This document shows positions 15,844-22,713 of a DNA stretch of 35,733 bases, piece by piece. Below the pieces are notes generated by a model. It did no database searches. It was not told the DNA's origin and saw only the letters and a program-made list of their open reading frames with translations. The translations under genes and the position numbers were made by a program. Source of the stretch: Hyphomicrobiales bacterium (lineage in GTDB: Bacteria; Pseudomonadota; Alphaproteobacteria; Rhizobiales; JAJFHB01); NCBI GenBank assembly GCA_021775615.1, contig JAJFHL010000264.1, positions 1 to 35,733 of the forward strand, written 5' to 3'. Each line of letters begins with the position of its first letter. Position 1 is the first letter of the stretch.

Positions 15844-17028
15844 ATGGCCGGAAAGCCGTTTATCATCGCGGGAGGCGGAATAGGCGGGCTTGCCGCGGCG
15901 CTGGGGCTGGCGCGCAAGGGTCGGGCCTCGATTGTCCTCGAACAGGCCTCGCAGCTGGGTGAAATCGGCGCCGGCATCCAGCTCGGACCCAATGCATTCC
16001 ACTGTTTCGACTATCTCGGTGTCGGCGACGAAGCCCGCGCCGGCGCGGTCTATATCGACCGGCTGCGCCTGATGGACGGGCTCAACGGCGAAGAAATCTG
16101 CCATATTCCCCTCGACGAGGCGTTCCGTGCCCGCTTCAAGAACCCCTATGCGGTGGTGCACCGGGCCGACCTGCATGGCGCGATCCTTGACGCCTGCCGG
16201 GCGCACGATCTTGTTGATCTGAGGACCAGCCATCGGGTCGAGGGCTATGCCCAGGATGATGGCGCGGTTACCGTTCAAGTCGCCGGCAAGGACCCGGTCA
16301 AGGGCGCCGCGCTGATCGGCGCCGACGGGCTCAATTCGCCGGTGCGGGCGCAATTGGTGGGAGACGGCGACCCGCGTGTCTCCGGCCACACCACCTACCG
16401 TTCGGTGATCCCGACGGACCGCATGCCGGAAGACCTGCGCTGGAACGCGGCCACGTTGTGGGCCGGACCCAAGTGCCACATCGTTCACTACCCGCTCAAG
16501 GGCTGGGAGGTGTTCAACCTGGTGGTCACCTATCACAACGACGTGGAAGAGGCGGTTGCGGGGGTGCCGGTTTCGAAGGACGAGGTGCGGCGCGGGTTCG
16601 AGCATATTCATCCGCGCGCGCAGCAGGTCATCGAGCACGGGCAAAACTGGAAACTATGGGTGTTGTGCGACCGCGAGCCCATTGAGAACTGGGTCGACGG
16701 CCGCGCCGTCCTGCTCGGCGACGCCGCCCATCCGATGCTGCAATACATGGCGCAAGGCGCGTGCATGGCGATGGAGGACGCGGTCTGCCTGAGCGAAATG
16801 GTGGCAACCCATGACGATCTCGACGCGGCCTTCGAAGCCTACCGGGCGCGCCGGGTGGTGCGCACGACACGGGTGGTCATGGGGTCAAGGCTAATAGGCG
16901 AATATGTCTATCACCCGGCCGGCGCGAGCGCCCAGATGCGCAACGCCATCATGAGCGCGCGCACGCCGGACGAGTGGTACGACCGCCTCGCCTGGCTCTA
17001 TGGCGGCAACGGGCTGGAGGAGGGTTAA
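15844..17028 (+). CDS. FAD-dependent aromatic hydroxylase (3-hydroxybenzoate 6-monooxygenase/salicylate hydroxylase-like)
   Basis: The 394-residue class A flavoprotein monooxygenase has the dinucleotide-binding G-G-G-I-G-G (residues 10-15), the D-G motif G-A-D-G-L-N-S-P-V-R and the ribityl-binding G-D motif L-L-G-D-A-A-H-P-M. The next segment, Y-M-A-Q-G-A-C-M-A-M-E-D-A, and the total length fit 3-hydroxybenzoate 6-hydroxylases best. Salicylate and 6-hydroxynicotinate hydroxylases are close alternatives. It should use NADH and O2 to hydroxylate a phenolic or heteroaromatic acid in the cytoplasm. GGGGAG precedes the ATG at 15844; a GTG at 15838 overlaps that ribosome site. It is the last gene of the cluster B plus-strand run. 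The last 58 bases before its final codons recur at 18924-18981. Confidence 0.88.
   Translation: MAGKPFIIAGGGIGGLAAALGLARKGRASIVLEQASQLGEIGAGIQLGPNAFHCFDYLGVGDEARAGAVYIDRLRLMDGLNGEEICHIPLDEAFRARFKNPYAVVHRADLHGAILDACRAHDLVDLRTSHRVEGYAQDDGAVTVQVAGKDPVKGAALIGADGLNSPVRAQLVGDGDPRVSGHTTYRSVIPTDRMPEDLRWNAATLWAGPKCHIVHYPLKGWEVFNLVVTYHNDVEEAVAGVPVSKDEVRRGFEHIHPRAQQVIEHGQNWKLWVLCDREPIENWVDGRAVLLGDAAHPMLQYMAQGACMAMEDAVCLSEMVATHDDLDAAFEAYRARRVVRTTRVVMGSRLIGEYVYHPAGASAQMRNAIMSARTPDEWYDRLAWLYGGNGLEEG
16961..17018 (+). repeat. 58-base direct repeat, copy 1 (3' end of FAD hydroxylase)
   Basis: This segment inside the hydroxylase 3' end (coding T-P-D-E-W-Y-D-R-L-A-W-L-Y-G-G-N-G-L-E) matches 18924-18981 with a single difference at the twelfth base; the last 46 bases are identical. 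The two copies are in the same orientation and flank the caspase-like gene. Confidence 0.9.
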
Positions 17029-17034
17029 GGGTTG

Positions 17035-18639
17035 CTAGAATCCCTCACAGCTCCCGAGCAGAGCGATTTTTGCATGGCCGAGGCGGCATGCTCTTTTGTC
17101 TGTGGAGCATATTCCGGAGCCAATCGTATCATCGTCGTTGGCATCTGAGTCGATCAACGAGAGATGGATCTCACCCAATCGGACGTCGGCCTGCCAGTTG
17201 CAGGTATAGGTGTTACTGCACTCCGGTGATGCCCTGCCGGTTACCTTGTCCGTTATGATTATGTCGGGGTCACCATAGACACCGTTCCATTCATCCCATC
17301 TTGAGCCACCTGAATCGCGTTCATCCACCTGCACCCTTAGCTTCAAGCAGCCCGACAAGACGGGTGGGTTCAGGCTCTGTAGTTGGCCAAGGTCGAGATC
17401 TTCGAGTTTGGGAGGAACTTCGATCTCAATATCTTGATAAAATTGATTGAGCGCCTTCTTGGTGTTGGGTCCATATTTGCCGTCAATAGCACCGACATCA
17501 TAGCCAAGAGCCACCAGTTCTTTCTGGATATCAAAAACCAGATCCTCTTCGGATGGTAATCGTGTGGCTGACCCGTCCGTTATGTCCGGCCCCTGCTCGA
17601 CGGTGTGTTCCGGATCCGCGCTGGTCGGAATTACATTCGCCTCTTCGACCGTACTGTTTGTGGCCTCAAGTATCGGATCGTCGATTGCCTCAACGACGGG
17701 GGCCAAGTCTTCCTCGGAGTTCGTATCCAGCCGGTCGACTGCAAACACGAAGTCGCCGAGGTCCTGCTTGAAACCCTTCCATTTTGCGAACTGAGGTGTT
17801 TGTGCGTTGTTTGTATAGTTTGCCACTTGCATTTGCAGAAATGCACCCAGCTCCGTGCCAGTGACATATCCGTCGCGATTGCCATCCGCGGAGAGGTCGC
17901 CTTCCGATAGAGCCGTGATGAATGCCCGCCTGAAGAAGCCGTCGTCGCGCACCTTCTGGCCGGCCTTCCCGGACGAGATGAACATCCGAACTGGGAGAGC
18001 CGCCGCTTCCAGAATGAAAGGCGGGGGACCGGCGCGAAGGCCACTCAGTATCGAGCCGGAGAAACAGCTGTCAAACACGACTAAAAGGTGTTTGGCATTG
18101 ATTTGCTGAAGCCACACATTGAACTGCACGAGAGGGAGGGCGTGGCTGAGAAACCCGACGCCATTGCCGGGGTCCGGTGCGTCGGAGGGGACAAGGTAAC
18201 CGACTTCCGCCTCCGTGTGCTCGTTCTTTATGGTGTGGCCGTGACCCGCAAACCAGATGAACAGACGCGCCTCGGGATCGGCCCCTTTCTCATGCATGAA
18301 CTTTCTGATGCTGTGCTGAAGTTCGCTCGCATTGAGATCGGTTTCAAGCACCACATCAAAGCCTCGCTCGATGAGCTCGAGCGCAACTGCTTGGGCGTCC
18401 TCCTTCGCTTTGGACAGCGAAGGCCAGGCGGAATCGCGATAGTCATCTATCCCAATGACCAGAGCGTATGATTTTGAGTAGAAACGCTGCTTGCCGAGAG
18501 GATTTCCGTACCGATCACTGACGCTAACATCCAATGCGCCGCGCTGGTCACTCTCCGCATTCGCAATCGATCCAGAAAGAGAAAGCAGCAAAGCCACACA
18601 TAGGCAAACAAGCCGTATCTCGGTACCCCAGTAGGCCAT
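17035..18639 (-). CDS. Secreted caspase-like (C14) protein with EF-hand and peptidoglycan-binding-like domain
   Basis: The 534-residue protein starts at an ATG followed by a signal peptide (about residues 1-28, ending I-A-N-A-E); an upstream TTG at 18678 would spoil it. The caspase-fold domain (about 55-300) has Y-A-L-V-I-G-I-D-D-Y, catalytic His133 in W-F-A-G-H-G-H and catalytic Cys192 in F-D-S-C-F-S-G-S. Residues 252-263 form a canonical EF-hand loop (D-G-N-R-D-G-Y-V-T-G-T-E), suggesting calcium dependence. An acidic linker is followed by a PG_binding_1-like repeat (about 366-403: I-Q-K-E-L-V-A-L-G-Y-D-V-G-A-I-D-G-K-Y-G) and a cysteine-containing C-terminal domain (430-534) I do not recognise. 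Its codons are visibly AT-richer than the neighbours', and its flanks carry duplicated gene ends, pointing to acquisition. Confidence 0.85.
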   Translation of the reverse strand: MAYWGTEIRLVCLCVALLLSLSGSIANAESDQRGALDVSVSDRYGNPLGKQRFYSKSYALVIGIDDYRDSAWPSLSKAKEDAQAVALELIERGFDVVLETDLNASELQHSIRKFMHEKGADPEARLFIWFAGHGHTIKNEHTEAEVGYLVPSDAPDPGNGVGFLSHALPLVQFNVWLQQINAKHLLVVFDSCFSGSILSGLRAGPPPFILEAAALPVRMFISSGKAGQKVRDDGFFRRAFITALSEGDLSADGNRDGYVTGTELGAFLQMQVANYTNNAQTPQFAKWKGFKQDLGDFVFAVDRLDTNSEEDLAPVVEAIDDPILEATNSTVEEANVIPTSADPEHTVEQGPDITDGSATRLPSEEDLVFDIQKELVALGYDVGAIDGKYGPNTKKALNQFYQDIEIEVPPKLEDLDLGQLQSLNPPVLSGCLKLRVQVDERDSGGSRWDEWNGVYGDPDIIITDKVTGRASPECSNTYTCNWQADVRLGEIHLSLIDSDANDDDTIGSGICSTDKRACRLGHAKIALLGSCEGF

Positions 18640-18682
18640 CTCGAGCAAAAGTATTTCATGTCTTGCAGAAAGACGCAAGAAA

Positions 18683-18696
18683 TGGCGAATTCGCCA
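18683..18696. promoter_or_regulatory. 14-base perfect palindrome upstream of the caspase-like gene
   Basis: TGGCGAATTCGCCA is a perfect palindrome 44 bases upstream of the caspase-like start, in its promoter region. It could be an operator for a dimeric regulator; no regulator gene is adjacent, so the assignment is positional only. Confidence 0.4.
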
Positions 18697-18766
18697 CTAG
18701 TCTTGTGGATTGTTTGCCGATCCAGTGATCGCCCTACCGCAGGTCAAGACGAGTATTGATTCAGTC

Positions 18767-18919
18767 TCAGTCCTTTGGATAGCTGTTATCGGCGAAGGTT
18801 CTTTCCGCCACCTCGAAGGGTTTCGCCAGTTCGGGATGATACGCGGCGCAGGCCGCGGTGAGGGTGAGATTGCCCTCCTTGTCGGGCGGCTTGGCTTCGT
18901 CGATGCGCCAGGTGATGGT
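18767..18919 (-). pseudogene. Broken 3' copy of the neighbouring membrane-protein gene
   Basis: Read on the minus strand this encodes T-I-T-W-R-I-D-E-A-K-P-P-D-K-E-G and continues to F-A-D-N-S-Y-P-K-D and a TGA. It aligns along its whole length with the last 50 or so codons of the gene at 18988-19737 (T-I-T-W-R-I-H-E-A-K-P-P-D-T-E-G). The DNA is roughly three-quarters identical by eye. It lacks everything upstream of that point, including the membrane segments, and joins directly to the hydroxylase fragment at about 18920-18924. It is a gene remnant rather than a functional gene. Confidence 0.75.
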
Positions 18920-18923
18920 GCAT

Positions 18924-18994
18924 GCACGCCGGACCAGTGGTACGACCGCCTCGCCTGGCTCTATGGCGGCAACGGGCTGGAAGACACCTACTGA
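18924..18994 (+). pseudogene. Broken 3' copy of the FAD hydroxylase gene (repeat copy 2)
   Basis: This segment encodes T-P-D-Q-W-Y-D-R-L-A-W-L-Y-G-G-N-G-L-E-D and then a TGA at 18992-18994. Bases 18924-18981 match the true hydroxylase 3' end (16961-17018) with one difference; the last few codons and the stop differ. There is no start codon or upstream gene body, so it is a remnant. Its stop overlaps the end of the convergent membrane-protein gene, which probably preserves the ancestral order of hydroxylase and membrane protein. Confidence 0.8.
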
Positions 18995-19737
18995 ACGGTG
19001 TGCGTGCACCCCTTCGGCAGATCGCCGTTCTTGAAGATCTTATCCGCGACGTTGAACGGTTCCGCCAGTTCCGGGTGCTGCTTGGCACAGGCCGCGGTCA
19101 GGGCAACGGTCCCTTCCGTGTCCGGCGGTTTGGCTTCGTGGATGCGCCAGGTGATTGTACGCTCGACCGCGCCCGATGTGCCGGCGCACGGGTTCGGTGT
19201 CTTGATGAGGACCGCGTCCGCATTGCGCAATGCGGTGAGAACGGCGACAGCCTCCTTGCCGGAAAGGGAAGCCATGCAGGAGCGCCCCTTCGCACCGCTC
19301 TCCACGGCGGTGTAGCCGCGTTTGCCCCAGTCGATATTCATACTGCGGAACGGCGGATCGGCCACGGCGTCCTCATAGGTCAGCGACACTTCGAACTTGT
19401 TGAGCTTGTCGTATGCTTCGTCAAGATGCGCGTCGCTCTTGGATTTCGCTTTGAGGTAGATGGTCCAGAAGGCAAGGGCGCAGATGAGGCCAATGACAAT
19501 CACCGGCAACGAGACGCCGAGCAGCCATCCACGGCTGAGATAGATCGTCAGAACAAGAGCAATGACGCCGGTAATAACCGCACCGAAAGCGCCGTAGTAG
19601 AGGGCGACCACCGGATTGGTGAGGCCCGTGCCTCCGGGCACGAAATAGCGGCTGCCGATGTAACCGCCTATCACCACGCCAATGGGTAGAGCGGAGAGGA
19701 CGAAGAGCGTCCCTAGGAGAATGCGGCCGAAGGTCAT
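18988..19737 (-). CDS. Membrane protein of unknown function
   Basis: The 249-residue protein has three predicted membrane helices in its first 95 residues (about 5-29, 46-66 and 71-94). A soluble region of about 150 residues follows, with four cysteines (in R-S-C-M, N-P-C-A, A-A-C-A and K-G-C-T), consistent with an extracytoplasmic, disulfide-bonded domain. I do not recognise the family. It starts 9 bases after the MBL-fold gene stops, and that gene follows the GST gene closely, so all three appear to be one minus-strand operon. A degraded copy of its 3' end is at 18767-18919. Confidence 0.75.
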   Translation of the reverse strand: MTFGRILLGTLFVLSALPIGVVIGGYIGSRYFVPGGTGLTNPVVALYYGAFGAVITGVIALVLTIYLSRGWLLGVSLPVIVIGLICALAFWTIYLKAKSKSDAHLDEAYDKLNKFEVSLTYEDAVADPPFRSMNIDWGKRGYTAVESGAKGRSCMASLSGKEAVAVLTALRNADAVLIKTPNPCAGTSGAVERTITWRIHEAKPPDTEGTVALTAACAKQHPELAEPFNVADKIFKNGDLPKGCTHTVQ

Positions 19738-19746
19738 GACAAATTC

Positions 19747-20616
19747 TCACGCAAGCCGGAACGCATCGTCCCACCGGGTGATGCGGGCTGTGGACGGAGA
19801 TGGGAAGTGGGCGGTGCAGAGCAGTGTCGAGGTGTCGCAGAAGCGGCCGAAGATCTCGCGCCTTGTGCGGCCGGCCTGGGCAGAATCATAGTCGGAGAAC
19901 ATGCCGAGCTCGGGATAGCGGCCCTGCAGGGGCGAGTGCACCATGTCGCCGGTGATGAGCGCGTCGGCGCCCGACTTTCCGGCAAGGACCGAATAGTGGT
20001 CGATGGTGTGCCCGGGCGAGGGGATCAACTGCACGTGATCGTTCAGCCAGTGGTCCGACTTCACGATTTCGGCCTTGTCGGCGTCGACGATGGGCAGAAC
20101 GGAATCCATCACCCAGAGGCAGCTTTCGGGGTCGGCCTCCGCCTTTTCGCTCCAGAACGTCAGTTCGCGGTCGGCGAAGACATAGCGCGCGTTGGGGAAG
20201 GTCGGCACCCAGCGGCCGTCCTCCAGCCTGGTGTTCCAGCCGACATGGTCGGTGTGCAGATGGGTGCACATGACATAGTCGATATCCTCGAAGGTGACAC
20301 CCGCCGCCTTGAAATTCTTCTCGTAACGGTCAGACGCCATCATGTCCCACATGGGCCGGGCGGGGCGCGGCTTGTGGTTGCCGACGCAGCTGTCGATCAG
20401 GATCGTGTGATGCGGCGTGCGCACAAGGTAGCTTTGGACGCACAGATTGAGCTTTGAGTTGTCGACATCGACAAACATCGGATGGAGCCAGCCGCGATGT
20501 TCCTGCAGCACCTCCGGCTCGAGGTCATTGAAGAACTCGAAGACATCGAAGAACGGGCCTTCCTGCTCGACGATGCGCTCGATTGTGATGTCGCCGAGGG
20601 CGATGGGGTCTGACAT
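19747..20616 (-). CDS. Metallo-beta-lactamase-fold hydrolase
   Basis: The 289-residue protein carries the zinc-binding motif H119-L-H121-T-D123-H124, followed by G-H in S-P-G-H-T-I-D-H and an Asp/His pair in T-G-D-M-V-H, as in AHL-lactonase-like and glyoxalase-II-like MBL enzymes. It has no signal peptide, so it is probably cytosolic. The reaction is likely hydrolysis of an ester, lactone or thioester; the substrate is unknown. It lies 18 bases downstream of a GST gene in the same direction, which suggests a shared role in detoxification or in processing of a glutathione adduct, but this is inference from order alone. Confidence 0.87.
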   Translation of the reverse strand: MSDPIALGDITIERIVEQEGPFFDVFEFFNDLEPEVLQEHRGWLHPMFVDVDNSKLNLCVQSYLVRTPHHTILIDSCVGNHKPRPARPMWDMMASDRYEKNFKAAGVTFEDIDYVMCTHLHTDHVGWNTRLEDGRWVPTFPNARYVFADRELTFWSEKAEADPESCLWVMDSVLPIVDADKAEIVKSDHWLNDHVQLIPSPGHTIDHYSVLAGKSGADALITGDMVHSPLQGRYPELGMFSDYDSAQAGRTRREIFGRFCDTSTLLCTAHFPSPSTARITRWDDAFRLA

Positions 20617-20634
20617 GGCAGGGACTTTCCGGCT

Positions 20635-21279
20635 TCAGGCGTTTGCGGAGGGATGCGGATGTTCCGGCATCAGCGCGTTGTCGATGTCGTTGGCCCGCCG
20701 TGCGGCGTCGCGCGCACCGAGGTTCTTGTGATAGCGCTCGAAGGTCGGCGATTTTTCGATGGTGCCGAATTGCATGCCCCAGCCGAGATGCGAGCCGATA
20801 TAGAGGTCGGCGGCAGAAAACCTGTCGCCAACGATGTAATCGCGGTCGGTGAGGGCGGCTTCCAGCACGGCGAGGACGCGGGCGAGGTCGCCGTAGCCGG
20901 CCATGCCCTGCTGTTCGTCGGAAATGGAAAAGCCGAACGCCTTGTTGGTGGTGGCGGCCTCCAGCGGACCGGCGGCGAAGAACAGCCAGCGATAATATGG
21001 GCCGCGCAGCGGATCGGCGGGCGGCGGCGCCAGCCCGGCATCGGGAAACGCGTCGGCGAGATAGGCGCAGATCGCGGCGCACTCGGTGACCACCACGTCG
21101 CCGTGGGCGAGGGCCGGCACCTTTCCCATCGGATTGATTGCGAGATAGTCGGCCGATTTCATATCCGGACCGTAGTCGATGACCTTGGTTTCGTAGGGCT
21201 GGCCGGTCTCTTCGAGCATCCAGCGGGCAATCCGGCCGCGCGACATGGGGTTGGTGTAGAACGTCAGCTGGTCGGACAT
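20635..21279 (-). CDS. Glutathione S-transferase
   Basis: The 214-residue protein has a thioredoxin-like N-terminal domain (Y-T-N-P-M-S-R-G-R-I-A-R-W-M-L-E-E, then N-P-M-G-K-V-P-A-L with the cis-proline, then T-E-C-A-A-I-C-A-Y-L-A) and an all-helical C-terminal domain (about 90-205) with the capping motif S-A-A-D-L-Y-I-G. The ATG has a strong GGAGGA ribosome site just upstream. It should conjugate or transfer glutathione in the cytoplasm. It is first in the operon GST, MBL-fold hydrolase, membrane protein. The class is not clear; it is not an obvious zeta-class maleylpyruvate isomerase, although the hydroxylase nearby would make that worth testing. Confidence 0.88.
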   Translation of the reverse strand: MSDQLTFYTNPMSRGRIARWMLEETGQPYETKVIDYGPDMKSADYLAINPMGKVPALAHGDVVVTECAAICAYLADAFPDAGLAPPPADPLRGPYYRWLFFAAGPLEAATTNKAFGFSISDEQQGMAGYGDLARVLAVLEAALTDRDYIVGDRFSAADLYIGSHLGWGMQFGTIEKSPTFERYHKNLGARDAARRANDIDNALMPEHPHPSANA

Positions 21280-21394
21280 GGGGAATTCCTCCGGTGTGGG
21301 TGCGGCCTGTCGGGATCCGGCCGCATGTTACCGCGCGACGGGTGCTTACTCTAGGAATTTGCACTCGACGTGACACCGGACCTCCAAATCCATT

Positions 21395-21420
21395 TGAACC
21401 TTTCCAGTGCCGATTGCGTC
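21395..21420 (+). promoter_or_regulatory. Candidate ECF-type promoter upstream of the sigma gene
   Basis: TGAACC (21395-21400) and CGTC (21417-21420) are separated by 16 bases, the spacing and motif types (AAC in the -35, CGTC in the -10) common for ECF sigma factors. It would start transcription about 30 bases before the chosen ATG at 21460 and would make the operon autoregulated. No second copy was found by eye upstream of the other peptidase genes. Confidence 0.45.
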
Positions 21421-21459
21421 CAATAGGGTGTGAACCGATGGATGCATGCTGGAAAGCCG

Positions 21460-22023
21460 ATGGTTGAGGCGCCGACCGACCTGGACCTCATCACCCGCGT
21501 GGCCGCAAAGGATGCGGGCGCGTTGCAGGCTCTCTATGGGCGCCACAATGTCCGGATCTATCGGTTTATCACGCGACTGGTCTCCAATGAGGCCATCGCG
21601 GAAGAACTGGCCAATGAAGTGTTCATTGATGTCTGGCGGAACGCGGCTAAATTCGAAGGCCGCTCGGCACCGACCACCTGGCTCTACGCCATTGCCCGCA
21701 ACAAGGCGATTTCCTCGCTGAGGCGGCGCAGAGACGAAGCGCTCGACGACGGGATGGCCGAGGAAATTCCAGACGCGGGGGACACTCCGGAGGTCGCGGC
21801 ACAAAAAACCGATAAGAGAAGCATCATCCGAAGTTGTCTTGAACGGCTGAGTGAGGAACACCGCGAGGTGATCGACCTGGTCTACTATCACGAGAAGTCC
21901 GTGCGCGAAGTGAGCGAGATCACCGAAACCGCGGAAGCGACCGTGAAGACCCGCATGTTCTATGCCCGCAAGGCGCTGTCGGCTCTGCTTCTTGAAGCCG
22001 GAGTTGAGAGAGGTTGGCCATGA
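21460..22023 (+). CDS. ECF-family RNA polymerase sigma factor
   Basis: The 187-residue protein has region 2 (L-Y-G-R-H-N-V-R-I-Y-R-F, E-E-L-A-N-E-V-F-I-D-V-W-R-N, T-T-W-L-Y-A-I-A-R-N-K-A). Region 4 is also present (L-S-E-E-H-R-E-V-I-D-L-V-Y-Y, then the helix-turn-helix V-R-E-V-S-E-I-T-E-T-A-E-A-T-V-K-T-R-M-F). The ATG at 21460 has GGAAAG close before it and starts 10 residues ahead of the conserved region; ATG 21442 and GTG 21430 are alternatives. The last codons overlap the anti-sigma start as ATGA, so the pair is translationally coupled. It should direct RNA polymerase to a small regulon that probably includes this operon. Confidence 0.92.
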   Translation: MVEAPTDLDLITRVAAKDAGALQALYGRHNVRIYRFITRLVSNEAIAEELANEVFIDVWRNAAKFEGRSAPTTWLYAIARNKAISSLRRRRDEALDDGMAEEIPDAGDTPEVAAQKTDKRSIIRSCLERLSEEHREVIDLVYYHEKSVREVSEITETAEATVKTRMFYARKALSALLLEAGVERGWP

Positions 22024-22694
22024 GCCCCGATAACGCAAGGCGCGATGAGCGCGAAGAAATCGAACTGCTGCTGCCGTGGTATGCGGCCGGCACCCTGGAA
22101 CCTGATGAAACCGCCCGTGTGGATGCCTATATCAAGGCGCATCCGGAACTGAGCGCCCATATGGCGCTGGTGCGCGAGGAAATGGACGAGACAATCGGCG
22201 TCAACGAAGCACTTGGATCGCCGTCCGCCGGCGCGATCGACCGGCTGATGAAGCAGGTCGCACAGGAAAGCCCCGAGGCTTTCAAGGCGTCCGGCACTGG
22301 CCTGGTGCAGAGCATCTTCGACTGGTTCGGCGACATGTCGCCGCGCGCCGTGGCTTTTGGGGCAACCCTTGCCGTCGCGGTGATCTGCGCCCAGGCGGTG
22401 ACGCTGGGCGTCGTGATGAACAGCGGGTCGAAGTTTCAGTCCGCCACCGGCAATGGCGAAACTCCGGTGACCGCCGGCACGGCTGCGATCATCGGCTTTG
22501 CGGAAGGCGCCACCATGGACGAAGTTGCCGCTTTCCTGACCGCCTTCGATGCAAGCATCGTCGATGGCCCGAGGGCCGGCGGCCTTTACACGGTCCGGCT
22601 CGCGCCGGAGGTTCTGACCGATGCCGACCGCGATGCGCTGCTTGACCGGGTGCGCGCCGACCCCCTGGTCCGGTTTGTCGGCCCGTTGAGCTGA
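22020..22694 (+). CDS. Transmembrane anti-sigma factor with a peptidase-propeptide-like periplasmic domain
   Basis: The 224-residue protein has an N-terminal cytosolic anti-sigma domain (L-L-L-P-W-Y-A-A-G-T-L-x-P-D-E, about residues 10-90) without the zinc H-x3-C-x2-C motif. A single membrane helix (about 108-132), a short linker and a C-terminal domain (about 155-224) follow. That last domain (I-I-G-F-A-E-G-A-T then S-I-V-D-G-P then G-L-Y-T-V-R-L-A-P-E, ending R-A-D-P-L-V-R-F-V-G-P) has the strand/helix order and motifs of the I9/fervidolysin-type propeptides of subtilisins, and resembles residues 172-243 of the S8 peptidase encoded next door. It should hold the sigma factor inactive until a periplasmic signal, perhaps the peptidase itself, acts on it. 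The start overlaps the sigma stop. Confidence 0.85.
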   Translation: MSPDNARRDEREEIELLLPWYAAGTLEPDETARVDAYIKAHPELSAHMALVREEMDETIGVNEALGSPSAGAIDRLMKQVAQESPEAFKASGTGLVQSIFDWFGDMSPRAVAFGATLAVAVICAQAVTLGVVMNSGSKFQSATGNGETPVTAGTAAIIGFAEGATMDEVAAFLTAFDASIVDGPRAGGLYTVRLAPEVLTDADRDALLDRVRADPLVRFVGPLS

Positions 22695-22713
22695 CGTGAA
22701 AGGTTGAGTTGTC

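Noticed and set aside
16961-18981. Attachment-site repeats of an integrative element around the caspase gene
   Set aside because: No integrase, transposase or other mobility gene lies between the repeats, and the copies sit in duplicated gene ends, so duplication explains them better.
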